Positions 42,506 through 51,666 of a stretch of 64,000 nucleotides of DNA are shown one piece after another (position 1 is the first letter of the stretch; each line of letters opens with the position of its first letter). The notes under the pieces are model-generated. The model searched no databases. It was not told the DNA's origin and saw only the letters and a list, made by a program, of their open reading frames with translations. The translations under genes and the position numbers were made by a program. The stretch covers positions 22,007-86,006 of the forward strand of contig NZ_VZAD01000063.1 in the NCBI RefSeq assembly GCF_009495355.1. The letters run 5' to 3'. The DNA is from Segatella copri (GTDB lineage: Bacteria > Bacteroidota > Bacteroidia > Bacteroidales > Bacteroidaceae).

Positions 42506-44136
42506 TTCTTTTCGAGCTCCTGTAGACTTTCCATTTTCTTGGTTTCGAGGAATTCGTAGATGCCGCAGAGATGTTCGCGTACTCGTCCGTGACCGAACTC
42601 GTAGACTTTGCTTACGAGTCCGTCGAGGAAGTCGCGGTCGTGGCTTACTACGATCAGCGTGCCGTCGAAATCCAGCAGGGCCTGCTTTAGCACATCTTTT
42701 GTCCTGAGGTCGAGGTGGTTGGTGGGCTCATCGAGGATGAGTAGGTTGACGGGCTCCAACAGGAGCTTGAGTATGGCAAGGCGTGTGCGCTCGCCTCCCG
42801 AAAGGACTTTAACCTTCTTGGTAGAGTCTTCGCCACCAAACATGAATGCGCCCAGAAGGTCGCGTATCTTGTTGCGTACTTCGCCCTTTGCCACATCGTC
42901 TATGGTCTGGAACACGGTAAGCTCGCCGTCGAGGAGCGAGGCCTGGTTCTGGGCGAAGTAACCTATCTGTACGTTGTGGCCCAGTTCGAGTTTGCCCTGG
43001 TTCTGCAACTGGCCCATGATGCATTTCACCAGCGTAGACTTACCCTCGCCATTACGGCCTACGAAGGCTATCTTGTCGCCCCGTTCTACCGTGAGGTTCA
43101 CTCCGCTGAATATCTTCTTGCCGTCGAACGACATGGCCACATCGCTCATCTGCACCGGGTAGGCGCCGCTGCGAGGGCTGGGCGGGAACTTAAGGCGAAG
43201 GCGGCTTGTGTCTTCTTCGTCCACCTCGATGAGTTGCAGTTTCTCGAGCATCTTCACCCGGCTCTGTACCTGGAAGGTCTTGGAGTAGGTGCCTTTAAAG
43301 CGCTCGATGAAATCTTTGGTCTCGGCTATCATCTTCTGCTGTTCCTCGTATTTCTTCATCTGCTGTTCGCGGCGCTCCTTGCGAAGCTCAAGATACTGGC
43401 TGTATGTGGCTTTGTAGTCGTATATGCGCCCCATCGTCACCTCGATGGTGCGGGTGGTGATGTCGTCGACAAACTTGCGGTCGTGACTGATGACTACCAC
43501 GGCCTTGGAACTGTTGATGATGAAGTCTTCGAGCCAGCCGATAGACTCGATGTCGAGGTGGTTGGTAGGCTCGTCGAGGAGCAATACGTCGGGCGACTTC
43601 AACAGCAGTTTGGCCAGCTCGATACGCATGCGCCATCCTCCTGAGAATTCGCTGGTGGGGCGGTTGAAGTCGGAACGCTCGAAGCCGAGGCCGAGGAGTG
43701 TCTTCTCTACATCCTCCTCGAAGTGGCTCATGTCTATGGCATAGAATTTCTCCGAGAGGGTGGACACTTTCTCGATGAGCTGCATATAGTCGTCGCTCTC
43801 ATAGTCGGTACGTGTGGCGAGTTCGTCGTTGATGCGGTCGATCTCTGCCTGTATCTCATGTAGATGTGCGAAAGCCTGACAGGTTTCCTCGAATACGGTG
43901 CGGCCGTCTTCTGTCATCAGGTGCTGTGGCAGATAGGCTATCACGCAGTCCTTGGGGGCCGAGACGGTGCCTCGTGTGGCGGTGCGTACGCCTGCGATAA
44001 TCTTGAGCAGGGTGCTCTTGCCTGCGCCATTCTTGCCCATCAGGGCTATACGGTCCTTCTCGTTGATCTGAAAGGAAATGTCTTTGAATAGGGTGGTGCC
44101 GCCAAACTCGACGGTCAGTCCATCAACTGTTATCAT
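42502..44136 (-). CDS. ABC-F family ATPase
   Basis: This soluble protein of 544 residues has two ABC ATPase domains and no membrane segment. First domain: Walker [10 protein letters not shown] (about 34-42), signature FSGGWRMR (about 164-171), Walker [12 protein letters not shown] (about 185-195). A charged linker at about 240-310 is the P-site tRNA-interaction motif of ABC-F proteins. Second domain: GRNGEGKST (about 359), LSGGERTR (about 450) and [12 protein letters not shown] (about 473). ABC-F members act on the ribosome, in translation or antibiotic protection; this length and linker resemble housekeeping EttA/Uup-like types more than known resistance proteins, but that is inference. It heads the operon with umuC and umuD. 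Confidence 0.93.
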   Translation of the reverse strand: MITVDGLTVEFGGTTLFKDISFQINEKDRIALMGKNGAGKSTLLKIIAGVRTATRGTVSAPKDCVIAYLPQHLMTEDGRTVFEETCQAFAHLHEIQAEIDRINDELATRTDYESDDYMQLIEKVSTLSEKFYAIDMSHFEEDVEKTLLGLGFERSDFNRPTSEFSGGWRMRIELAKLLLKSPDVLLLDEPTNHLDIESIGWLEDFIINSSKAVVVISHDRKFVDDITTRTIEVTMGRIYDYKATYSQYLELRKERREQQMKKYEEQQKMIAETKDFIERFKGTYSKTFQVQSRVKMLEKLQLIEVDEEDTSRLRLKFPPSPRSGAYPVQMSDVAMSFDGKKIFSGVNLTVERGDKIAFVGRNGEGKSTLVKCIMGQLQNQGKLELGHNVQIGYFAQNQASLLDGELTVFQTIDDVAKGEVRNKIRDLLGAFMFGGEDSTKKVKVLSGGERTRLAILKLLLEPVNLLILDEPTNHLDLRTKDVLKQALLDFDGTLIVVSHDRDFLDGLVSKVYEFGHGRVREHLCGIYEFLETKKMESLQELEKK

Positions 44137-44171
44137 ATTTGTTTTCTTGTGCTTGTTGTGAAAAAGTGCTG

Positions 44172-44179
44172 CAAAATTA
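44172..44179 (-). promoter_or_regulatory. -7 box TAATTTTG of the ABC-F-umuC-umuD operon
   Basis: CAAAATTA on the plus strand, 35 bases before the ABC-F ATG. Confidence 0.5.
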
Positions 44180-44228
44180 ACAAAAAATATTCATATTCCC
44201 TTCTGTAACGGCTGAAACTTCAGAAAAC

Positions 44229-46199
44229 TTACTTTTCCTCTTCCATTTGAACGATGCGCTTGATGTTGTCGTTATGCTGATTGATGATCAGCGGCACTCG
44301 TTCCACCACCACCATGGATGTGTCGAGGCCCAAAGCCTTAGGCTCGTCAATGCCTATCTTGCCGATAAGGGCATAGAGACTCATCAGCAAGTTCTGTTGA
44401 CGGTTGTCGGAACTCTCGGGGTAATATACGCGGTGGATGATGATGAAGCGGAAATCGCCAGAAATGCCATTCTTGCGAAGCGAAGGATAGGTGCTTCTCA
44501 AATCCACCTTCCTGCTGGCCACAAGGTCTTCTATCACTTGTCGCAGATAGAGGCTCACCCTGGGCTCAATGCGGAAACCTATGCGCATGGTTATACTGTA
44601 GAGGGTGTCGGGAACCAGGGTCTCGCAACTGTACTCCAGCGTGTCAGGAGTATCTGCAAATTCCAGATTGATAAGCCAGTAATGGTCAGCACGCTTGGGC
44701 TGCTTGTTGATGATGGAATAGAGCAGCTTGTCGTCCACCGCACCTTCCTTGTCGGCATGGTTCACATAAACCAGGTTGGATGCGTACTTGGGGATGCTCT
44801 CGTCGGCCTTGATATTGGAGATAATCTGATAATAATCATCCAGCGGTTTGGTGCTGATATAATGGCGGCGTATCTTGATGGCGTGGACCCATACATACAT
44901 CATCAGGAACAGGATTCCGCCAATAAGCATCGTACACCATCCTCCTGCGAGGAATTTTGACAGGTTGGCGGCAAGGAAAATGCCCTCGATAACGCAATAT
45001 GCGCCCATAAAGAGCAGGATGAAGATGCGCGCCACACCCTTGGTGCGCAGGTAGAAGCCGAGCAGCAGGGTGGTCATCAGCATGGTGATGGTGATGGCGA
45101 GACCATAAGCTGCCTCCATGTGTGAGGAGTCGCGGAAGAGCAGGATGATGAGAACCACACCGATGTACATGGCGAGGTTGATTACCGGGATATAGAGCTG
45201 TCCCTTTACATGGGTAGGATGCTTGATTCGCATGCGTGGCCAGAAGTGCAGGTTCATGGCTTCGCTCAATATGGAGAAGGTGCCGCTGATAAGTGCCTGA
45301 CTGGCAACGATTGCCGCCCCCGTGGCCATGATGATGGCAAAAATCAGCATGCTCTGGGGCATGATGGAAAAGAACGGATTCACGGAGGAGGCAGTCTGAA
45401 TATGGTTCAGCACCCATGCTCCCTGACCCAGATAGTTGAGGATGAGCATGGCCTTTACGAAAAGCCAGCTGATGGTGATGTTCTTTCTGCCACAATGTCC
45501 CAAGTCGGAGTAAAGAGCCTCAGCACCGGTGGTACAGAGGAACACGGCACCCAGAATCAGAAACCATTCTGGTGATTGCGACAGCAGAACAATAGCGTAA
45601 TAGGGATTGAAGGCCTTCAGAATCAATGGGTAAGAGGTGATGCTGAAGGCTCCCATCACGCCCAATAGCAGGAACCATATCAGCATAAATACTCCGAACG
45701 ACTTGCCAATACTCTCTGTGCCAAAGCGTTGCACAAAGAAGATGATGGTGATGATGCCCAGTGTGATGGGGATGACTGGCAGGTGGGGACTGATGCTTTC
45801 GAGTCCTTCGATGGCTGTGGTAACCGTGATGGCAGGGGTGATGATTCCATCTGCCAGCAAGGTGCTGGCGCCGATGATGGCCAATAAGTAAATCCACTTT
45901 CTTTTCATCTTGCGCAACAGGGCGTAGAGGGCGAGAATGCCTCCTTCGCCATTGTTGTCGGCACGCAGCGCCACACATACGTATTTGATGGTGGTCTGAA
46001 GGGTGAGTGTCCAAATGATGCAGGACAATGCGCCCAGGATAGTGCTCTCGTTGATGGTTTCGCCTGTATGGAGGATGGCCTTCATCACATAGAGTGGGGA
46101 TGTTCCGATGTCGCCAAACACAATGCCTAATGTGACGAGCAATCCCAGGAAGCCTACTCGATGATGGCAGGCTACTGAACTTTCTGAATTTTCTCTCAT
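44229..46199 (-). CDS. kup: KUP-family potassium transporter
   Basis: This 656-residue H+/K+ symporter has twelve expected membrane segments in the first about 440 residues and a cytoplasmic C-terminal domain (about 440-656). Hallmarks are V-F-G-D-I-G-T-S-P-L-Y (about 27-37), the ADNNGEGGILALYALLR stretch (about 79-95) and ASTLLADGIITPAITV (about 108-123). It imports potassium across the inner membrane. It is a single gene with its own -7 box (46254-46261). Confidence 0.96.
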   Translation of the reverse strand: MRENSESSVACHHRVGFLGLLVTLGIVFGDIGTSPLYVMKAILHTGETINESTILGALSCIIWTLTLQTTIKYVCVALRADNNGEGGILALYALLRKMKRKWIYLLAIIGASTLLADGIITPAITVTTAIEGLESISPHLPVIPITLGIITIIFFVQRFGTESIGKSFGVFMLIWFLLLGVMGAFSITSYPLILKAFNPYYAIVLLSQSPEWFLILGAVFLCTTGAEALYSDLGHCGRKNITISWLFVKAMLILNYLGQGAWVLNHIQTASSVNPFFSIMPQSMLIFAIIMATGAAIVASQALISGTFSILSEAMNLHFWPRMRIKHPTHVKGQLYIPVINLAMYIGVVLIILLFRDSSHMEAAYGLAITITMLMTTLLLGFYLRTKGVARIFILLFMGAYCVIEGIFLAANLSKFLAGGWCTMLIGGILFLMMYVWVHAIKIRRHYISTKPLDDYYQIISNIKADESIPKYASNLVYVNHADKEGAVDDKLLYSIINKQPKRADHYWLINLEFADTPDTLEYSCETLVPDTLYSITMRIGFRIEPRVSLYLRQVIEDLVASRKVDLRSTYPSLRKNGISGDFRFIIIHRVYYPESSDNRQQNLLMSLYALIGKIGIDEPKALGLDTSMVVVERVPLIINQHNDNIKRIVQMEEEK

Positions 46200-46253
46200 A
46201 TATTCTTCTATAAATAATTAAAATGTTACCCTTTAGATTATTCAATTTGCGTG

Positions 46254-46261
46254 CAAAGGTA
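46254..46261 (-). promoter_or_regulatory. -7 box TACCTTTG of kup
   Basis: CAAAGGTA on the plus strand, 54 bases before the ATG. The rest of the gap to 46394 shows no gene. Confidence 0.6.
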
Positions 46262-46390
46262 TGAACATGAGAGGTAAGATAGAATTTGTTTAACAAAAAT
46301 TATCGGATTTAACATATGATGCAAGACATGTAGAGAATTCCATTCTCTTGACTCACAACCATCCTGACCATTATGATGAAACAGATAGAA

Positions 46391-46441
46391 AAATCCCCAC
46401 TAACCATCCGTGTCCTTCTCGGAATCGGAAAGTTAGTGGGG
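46391..46441 (-). terminator. Terminator after the PepSY-like gene
   Basis: CCCCACTAAC (46395-46404) pairs with GTTAGTGGGG (46432-46441); read on the minus strand the stem is followed by ATTTTT. Confidence 0.65.
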
Positions 46442-46515
46442 CTCATTAGATGAAGGTCATCACATTTTTTCGGGTGAACCTTTTAAAAACAATCCGTCAA
46501 TATCGAGTTGTCTTA

Positions 46516-46962
46516 TCAATCGATGTCGATTACCTGGAAATGCTTGTTGAAGGTCAAATCCAACCCGTTTGCCAATTCCACCTCGTATTCATTCTTGTTC
46601 ATTTCAATCTTCTTTACCGCTTGCGCTGGATAATTCTCCTTCAGGTAGTTTCTGATGGCTTGCGGAATCAGCTTGGCTGGCACGATTCCCTGCTTGCAGT
46701 CTATCTCTGTAAGATTTCCTTTTTTGTCGAATTCCAGCTTCGTGCCATTCTGCAGAACCACATCATAGCTCTTGTTGATAATTCCCGATTCAATCGTTGC
46801 AAGCATCACCTTCTGACCATTGAAATGATTATTGAGCAAGGTCTGAGCCTTTATCGGGAGTGCATTAATGGCGATAGGCTTGTCATTGCCTGCATTCGCT
46901 GCCATATTGCATGATAGCATGCAGCAAATGGCAATCAACAAAATTCTTATCATTCTTTTCAT
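46516..46962 (-). CDS. Secreted PepSY-like (DUF2874) protein
   Basis: This 148-residue protein has a signal peptide (about 1-24, ending NMAANA) and two PepSY-like repeats (about 30-80 and 85-145), each with alpha helix then E-V-x-L-x-N-G-x-x-L-x-F-x strands (YDVVLQNGTKLEFDKKGN and YEVELANGLDLTFNKH). The family is abundant in Bacteroidota; its function is unknown, with inhibition of proteases or metal/sensor roles suggested. The start at 46962 (MKRMIRIL) is preferred over 46971. It is a single gene. Confidence 0.88.
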   Translation of the reverse strand: MKRMIRILLIAICCMLSCNMAANAGNDKPIAINALPIKAQTLLNNHFNGQKVMLATIESGIINKSYDVVLQNGTKLEFDKKGNLTEIDCKQGIVPAKLIPQAIRNYLKENYPAQAVKKIEMNKNEYEVELANGLDLTFNKHFQVIDID

Positions 46963-47159
46963 AAGCCACAATATTAAAAGTTTATAATTTCTATTTGCGA
47001 TGAATGTTTAAACATCCTATACTATATGTCCTAAACTTTATCAATTAGACGCATACTATCCACAAAGGTTTAAGTAAAAACATTCTTCCTTGGAACCGTC
47101 CTCACAGCGGCGACGATTTTGCGTGGAGCTTTGCCGGTTTCATAATTAATATATTTTTG

Positions 47160-47951
47160 TTAACCCATTACCACATCAAGCACCATCATCAGCACGAAAC
47201 CTATGGCGAAGCCGATGGTGCTGAGATTGCTGTGCTGGCCGCTTGAGGCTTCAGGGATTAGCTCTTCCACCACTACGTAGAACATGGCTCCTGCTGCAAA
47301 GGCGAGCATGTAGGGTAGGGCTGGCATAATGAGAGAGGCAAGCAACAGTACGGCAATGGCTCCTATAGGCTCTACCACTCCGCTCAGCGAGCCTAACATA
47401 AAGGATTTCCATCGGCTGTTGCCTGCCGCCCGCATGGGCATAGAGATAATAGCGCCTTCGGGGATGTTCTGAATGGCAATGCCCAACGACACGGAAATGG
47501 CAGCGGCTAACGAGATATGCGAAGCACCGTTTTCGGCTCCTGCAAACACCACGCCTACTGCCATTCCTTCGGGCAGGTTGTGGATGGTTACGGCAAGGGC
47601 AAGCATAGCTGTCTTTGACATGTGCGACTTGATGCCCTCGGGCTTGTCTGTGCCAATATGAAGGTGGGGCGTAAGCTCGTCGATCAACAGTAGGAAACCG
47701 ATGCCTAACAGAAAGCCTATGGCTGCCGGTACTACCGACCATACGCCGCTCTCTGCCTTCATCTCCATAGCAGGAATTAGCAAAGACCATACGGACGCTG
47801 CTACCATCACTCCAGAGGCAAAGCCCAACAATGTCTTTTGCAATCGCGCAGACATCTCGTCTTTCATTATGAATACGAAAGCCGAACCAAGCATCGTTCC
47901 CAATAGCGGAATCAGAAGTCCAATGATTATTGTTGCTGTCATTTCTGTCAT
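47160..47951 (-). CDS. ZIP-family divalent metal transporter
   Basis: This 263-residue inner-membrane protein has about eight hydrophobic segments. Metal-binding motifs are TIHNLPEGMAVGV (about 121-133) and AIQNIPEGAIISMP (about 158-171), with EELIPEASSGQHSN near the C-terminus (about 228-241); a His-containing loop (L-T-P-H-L-H-I, about 93-99) fits the cytoplasmic loop of ZupT-like ZIPs. It probably imports zinc or other divalent cations. A -33/-7 promoter is visible upstream. Confidence 0.93.
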   Translation of the reverse strand: MTEMTATIIIGLLIPLLGTMLGSAFVFIMKDEMSARLQKTLLGFASGVMVAASVWSLLIPAMEMKAESGVWSVVPAAIGFLLGIGFLLLIDELTPHLHIGTDKPEGIKSHMSKTAMLALAVTIHNLPEGMAVGVVFAGAENGASHISLAAAISVSLGIAIQNIPEGAIISMPMRAAGNSRWKSFMLGSLSGVVEPIGAIAVLLLASLIMPALPYMLAFAAGAMFYVVVEELIPEASSGQHSNLSTIGFAIGFVLMMVLDVVMG

Positions 47952-47976
47952 AGTCTTTTATCTGTTAGTTATGATG

Positions 47977-48007
47977 CAAAGATACAATTTAGTTGTGAGT
48001 CGGGCAA
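47977..48007 (-). promoter_or_regulatory. Promoter of the ZIP transporter
   Basis: -7 TATCTTTG (plus-strand CAAAGATA, 47977-47984) and -33 TTG (48005-48007) are 20 bases apart. It overlaps no gene. Confidence 0.6.
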
Positions 48008-48027
48008 TACCTATAAGTGATGATTCT

Positions 48028-48175
48028 TTACTTTTCGTACAGTTCTATCGGCAGTCCGTTGGGGTCGCTGAAGAACACAAACTGCTTGCCGGTCCAACAC
48101 TTCTGTATAGAAATACTTAGATTGCTCATAGTCAGAGCAAATCACGGCTACATGATGTATTTTGTTTAGTTTCAT
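48028..48175 (-). pseudogene. VOC (glyoxalase-like) gene with internal deletion
   Basis: The N-terminus MKLNKIHHVAVICSDYEQSK continuing to F-Y-T-E-V-L is a typical VOC start, and the C-terminus TGKQFVFFSDPNGLPIELYE is a typical VOC end, but they are joined out of frame after about 27 codons. About 75 internal codons of the usual ~125-residue protein are missing. It starts 7 bases after the yaaA stop, so it was probably the second gene of that operon. No function is expected. Confidence 0.85.
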
Positions 48176-48181
48176 AATATT

Positions 48182-48946
48182 TTATTTGATAAATTCTCTT
48201 ACGAAATGCGGATTGTTCGCATCGCCTAATAGCGGAGCGTATTCAAAGCCTTCGTAATTGAAAGCAGAAAGTTCTTCGGGAGTGACGAGGCGGTTGTTAA
48301 GAATGAAGCGTACCATAGCTCCACGGCACGACTTTGCCCAAACAGCTTGCATCTTCAGTCTGCCGTCTTTCTGCCTCACATAGAAGAGAGGCTGTACGAC
48401 CGTCACTTCTTTGCAAACCCTCTTCCAGTCGAACAGATGTTCATATTCCTCCGTGGATAGATGCAGGAGGATGCCGTCGTCTGCCTTCACGCTATCTATT
48501 AGCACATCCGTCAGCCGGTCTTTCCAGAACTGATGAATGGGCTTGTCGTTTGTGGCTTCTATCGTGACGCAATGCTCCATACGATAGGGCACAATGCCGT
48601 CCATAGGGCGAAGCAGACCATAGAGGAAACACGTTATCCAGAGATGCTTCTGGGCATACTCCAAAGCCTCGTCGCTCAAGGTGTCGGCACGCAGATGCTT
48701 GTATGCCTGACCGTTGTAGGCAAGCAGGGCAGGCATCTTCTCGGCTGCCATGAAGTTGTGGTATCGTTGCCAGTTCTCTGCCGCTATCTTCTTGCTGCAA
48801 TCCAGCTGCCGAGCCAATTCCTCCACGTCCATCCTTGCCATTTCCGCAGCCAGAGTGTCTGCCACGGTCTGGAAGAGTGGGGTGGAGATGGGCTTTCTGT
48901 CCGCCTTGCCGAACATTATCTTGGCGTTTGCTAATAATATCTGCAT
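48182..48946 (-). CDS. yaaA: Peroxide-stress protein YaaA (DUF328)
   Basis: This 254-residue protein of the YaaA/DUF328 family lowers free iron and limits oxidative DNA damage in E. coli. Family features seen are the N-terminal ILLANAKIM, the tract NGQAYKHLRADTLSDEAL (about 73-90), ITCFLYGLLRPMDGIVPYRM (about 101-120) and the basic C-terminal SCRGAMVRFIL (about 209-219). The start at 48946 (MQILLANAK) fits the family; the open frame to 49054 passes the promoter. It is followed by the broken VOC gene. Confidence 0.92.
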   Translation of the reverse strand: MQILLANAKIMFGKADRKPISTPLFQTVADTLAAEMARMDVEELARQLDCSKKIAAENWQRYHNFMAAEKMPALLAYNGQAYKHLRADTLSDEALEYAQKHLWITCFLYGLLRPMDGIVPYRMEHCVTIEATNDKPIHQFWKDRLTDVLIDSVKADDGILLHLSTEEYEHLFDWKRVCKEVTVVQPLFYVRQKDGRLKMQAVWAKSCRGAMVRFILNNRLVTPEELSAFNYEGFEYAPLLGDANNPHFVREFIK

Positions 48947-48975
48947 GTTGTGTTTTGCTTGTAAATGTTTTTGTG

Positions 48976-48983
48976 CAAAGATA
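48976..48983 (-). promoter_or_regulatory. -7 box TATCTTTG of yaaA
   Basis: CAAAGATA on the plus strand, 29 bases before the ATG. Confidence 0.6.
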
Positions 48984-49130
48984 CACCATTTATTTCGAAA
49001 TAACCAACTTTTAGCGATATTTATCATGTAATTATCCGAACTTGCGAAAGTCATGCTTGCGTCCTTTCAGAGGTCAGGCAGGTAGTTTCAAGCCCAGCGT
49101 GAGTCATCTTCAATTGGTTATAAATGACTA

Positions 49131-49161
49131 TTGTCAGAACTGCAGATAATACGTACCTTTG
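49131..49161 (+). promoter_or_regulatory. Promoter of the DUF1349 lipoprotein
   Basis: TTG (49131-49133) and TACCTTTG (49154-49161) are 20 bases apart; the ATG is at 49188. Confidence 0.65.
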
Positions 49162-49187
49162 CAGCGCGAATTAAAACAATAAATAAT

Positions 49188-49931
49188 ATGACATTTAAAT
49201 CATTTTTACCAATGGCTGCCTTATGCGTGTTAGCATCGTGCAGCAACTCTTCAAAGCAGGAGAAAGCAGACAGTTCTTCAGCTGATTCTGTTCAGACACC
49301 TGTCATGAGTTTTCAGGATTGTGACCTCACGCTTGGCGGTATTCACTTCACCAAGATGCTTAATGAAGCCGACAAGCAGGTGAGCGAGAAGGCTGGTGTC
49401 ATCACTTTCGTTTCTCCTGAGAAAACCGATTTGTTCATCGACCCCAACGATGCAAAGCTGACCGCCAATACGGCAAAGGTGCTTTTTACGGAGGTTGACA
49501 ACACCAAGCCCTTTACTTTCTCTGCCAAAATGAAGCCGGGCTTTACTCCTGATGGACTCTATAATGCAGCAGATCTTGTTGTGATGGCCAACGACACACT
49601 CTATCAGAAATTCTGCTTCGAACAGGATGAACGAGGCAAGCACCGTGTGGTGACCGTGCGCACCGTGGGGACGAGCGATGATAACAACCATGAGGTTGTG
49701 AATCAGGATTTTATCTATTATAAGATAAGTTCTGACACAAGAACCATCGCTTCCTATTATTCGCTGGATGGCAAGGAATGGCAGATGGTTCGTCTTTACC
49801 GCAACAACTATCCCAAGAACCTGAAGGTGGGCATCAGTTCTCAGGCTCCTCAAAAGGGAGTATGTGTGAGTGAATTCTCAGAGTTACGCCTATCTACCGA
49901 GACGGTGGGTGACTTCCGAATGGGAGAGTAG
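49188..49931 (+). CDS. DUF1349-family lipoprotein
   Basis: This 247-residue protein has a lipoprotein signal (about 1-18, lipobox L-A-S-C) and a concanavalin-like DUF1349 domain (about 45-240). Family pattern: T-D-L-F-I-D-P (about 73-79), KPFTFSAKMKPGFTPDGLYNAAD (about 103-125 in outline), VVTVRTVGTSD (about 151-161) and YYSLDGKEWQMVRLY (about 184-198). It is probably anchored in the outer membrane, facing the surface or periplasm; related proteins bind carbohydrate or act with glycan enzymes. The ATG at 49188 follows the promoter; upstream in-frame codons are ignored. Confidence 0.88.
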   Translation: MTFKSFLPMAALCVLASCSNSSKQEKADSSSADSVQTPVMSFQDCDLTLGGIHFTKMLNEADKQVSEKAGVITFVSPEKTDLFIDPNDAKLTANTAKVLFTEVDNTKPFTFSAKMKPGFTPDGLYNAADLVVMANDTLYQKFCFEQDERGKHRVVTVRTVGTSDDNNHEVVNQDFIYYKISSDTRTIASYYSLDGKEWQMVRLYRNNYPKNLKVGISSQAPQKGVCVSEFSELRLSTETVGDFRMGE

Positions 49932-49939
49932 AAACTGTG

Positions 49940-50698
49940 TCAGAGTAATCCCATCACATGTGCCAGTTTGCATGCTTCGATGGCACGATCTACCTTCAGT
50001 TTCTGGAGAATGTTCTGGCGATGGCGGTTCACGGTGTTGATGCTGATGCAGAGATTGTCTGAAATCTCTTTCGACAGCAGTCCATGGTCGATAAGACGGA
50101 GCACTTCCATCTCCCGTTTAGAAAGTATATTTTCGTAATCCTTATTCGTCAATATCCGCACCTCTCCGGTTCGGGTATTGGTGAATTTTGCTTTCCTGTC
50201 CTCATCAGTTGCCAGCGTATAGATGCAGGCGCAGAGCAGCAGGCAACCGTTCTTATCGGTGGCAAGCGGAATCATTCGATGCTTCACCCAGCGGTATTCT
50301 CCGCAGGCATCTTTTACCCGCAGGTAGTTGCAGAGCACATAATCACGATAGTGCTGGGGGGTAGAGTTGCCGGCGATGTAGCGAAGGAAGGCAATCTCCT
50401 CTGCATGGCGCCTGCTGAGATCATCGGGATGGCAACGGTCGAAGATGAAATTCTCGTAAAGCGAAGGCAGCTGGCTGACCCGTTCCTCCGGCGAAATGCC
50501 CAGCACGTCGGCCACTCCGCCGAAGTAGCAGTAACTGCAGTTTCTGCGGTTGTCTCCCATCGAGACCACTGCATTCTCTGCCAGGGCGTATGTCCGGGCT
50601 ATCATCTTACATTCTGTAAGCATCTGTTCTTCATCGCTTTCCGTATCAAACGCCTGCGAGAGATACAGTTGCTCTATTGGTTCGAAATTCTTGTCCAT
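49940..50698 (-). CDS. LuxR-type regulator with PAS-like sensor region
   Basis: This 252-residue protein has a PAS-like N-terminal part (about 30-165; C-H-P-D-D-L and Y-L-R-V-K-D-A-C-G-E-Y-R-W-V-K-H-R) and a C-terminal LuxR/FixJ HTH (about 188-250: LSKREMEVLRLIDHGLLSKE then NTVNRHRQNILQKL). No receiver domain or signal peptide is present. It is probably a sensor-regulator responding to a small ligand or redox state. It converges with the DUF1349 gene and is preceded by a copy of the MAYP leader (50736-50759). Confidence 0.85.
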   Translation of the reverse strand: MDKNFEPIEQLYLSQAFDTESDEEQMLTECKMIARTYALAENAVVSMGDNRRNCSYCYFGGVADVLGISPEERVSQLPSLYENFIFDRCHPDDLSRRHAEEIAFLRYIAGNSTPQHYRDYVLCNYLRVKDACGEYRWVKHRMIPLATDKNGCLLLCACIYTLATDEDRKAKFTNTRTGEVRILTNKDYENILSKREMEVLRLIDHGLLSKEISDNLCISINTVNRHRQNILQKLKVDRAIEACKLAHVMGLL

Positions 50699-50735
50699 AA
50701 TTTCTTCATGCGCTATTCATTAGATGCTTATGCGC

Positions 50736-50759
50736 CTATAATCCAGGAGGATAAGCCAT
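50736..50759 (-). CDS. MAYP leader micro-ORF before the LuxR gene
   Basis: ATG-GCT-TAT-CCT-CCT-GGA-TTA-TAG encodes MAYPPGL. Its start lies in the shared core AGGATAAGCCATGCTCA (plus strand), also found before the Nim-like and hydrolase genes. No known function. Confidence 0.4.
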   Translation of the reverse strand: MAYPPGL

Positions 50760-50826
50760 GCTCAATCCCCATCCCCATGCCATTGCTTAACTTTATCTTC
50801 TTCATAATTGTAAAATCTTATAGTTG

Positions 50827-51642
50827 TTATTTTATCTTGTTATATTCCTCATCGCTCACAGGCTCCAGCCACTCGTTGGAGGTGTTCTCGCCAGGTATTT
50901 CAAAGGCGAGGTGGGCAAACCAGCTGTCTTTTGCAGCACCATGCCAATGCTTTACGTTGGCTGGAATATGGATGACGGTGCCTGGGAGAATCTCCTGTGC
51001 AGGCTTGCCTTCTTCCTGATACCAGCCTCGTCCTGCCACACCTACCAACATTTGCCCGCCGCCCTTAGTGGCGTGGTGTATGTGCCAGTTGTTACGGCAA
51101 TCAGGTTCAAAGGTAACATTGGAGAAAGGTATCTGACTGTCAGATATTTGTGCCAGATAACTGTTGCCCTTGAAGTATTTGGCGTAAGCGGTGTTGGGTT
51201 CGCCAATAGGGAATATCATCTCGCGCTGGAATGCAGCTTTGGCGTCTTCTCCTTTCACATCTTCGTTCCATACCTCCTTTGCCAGATTGAAGGCAGCCCA
51301 GGCCTTTGGCCAACCGGCGTAGAAGGCGATGTGGGTGATGATTTCAGCTACTTCCGTGCGAGTAATGCCGTTGTTCTTTGCCGACAGCAGATGATATTTC
51401 AGCGAGCTATCGGTTATTCCTTGGCTGATAAGCGAAGTGATTGTTACCAAACTGCGGTCGCGCAATGAAAGCAGATTATTGCGGCTCCATACTTCTCCGA
51501 AGAGGACGTCGTCGTTGAGGTGGGCGAACTCAGGGGCAAACTCACCCAGTTGGGTGCGCCCTGCTGTCTGTGCTATTTTCTGTTGTGCCATAATATTGAG
51601 TGAAATAGTCGTTAATATGATGAATATAGCAAATCTTTTCAT
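50827..51642 (-). CDS. Secreted carboxymuconolactone decarboxylase-like protein fused to a cupin
   Basis: This 271-residue protein has a signal peptide (about 1-19, NIMAQ end), a carboxymuconolactone decarboxylase/AhpD-like domain (about 25-125, with EIITHIAFYAGWPKAWAAF) and a C-terminal cupin (about 160-255; NWHIHHATKGGGQMLVGVAG and H-I-P-A-N-V-K-H-W-H-G with metal histidines). The CMD Cys-x2-Cys of AhpD is absent. It may act on small organic peroxides, quinones or lactones; substrate unknown. It follows the AraC gene by 24 bases in the same operon. The start MKRFAIF at 51642 is favoured over 51651. Confidence 0.85.
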   Translation of the reverse strand: MKRFAIFIILTTISLNIMAQQKIAQTAGRTQLGEFAPEFAHLNDDVLFGEVWSRNNLLSLRDRSLVTITSLISQGITDSSLKYHLLSAKNNGITRTEVAEIITHIAFYAGWPKAWAAFNLAKEVWNEDVKGEDAKAAFQREMIFPIGEPNTAYAKYFKGNSYLAQISDSQIPFSNVTFEPDCRNNWHIHHATKGGGQMLVGVAGRGWYQEEGKPAQEILPGTVIHIPANVKHWHGAAKDSWFAHLAFEIPGENTSNEWLEPVSDEEYNKIK

Positions 51643-51666
51643 AAGAATCAATAGTTAAGAGTCTAT

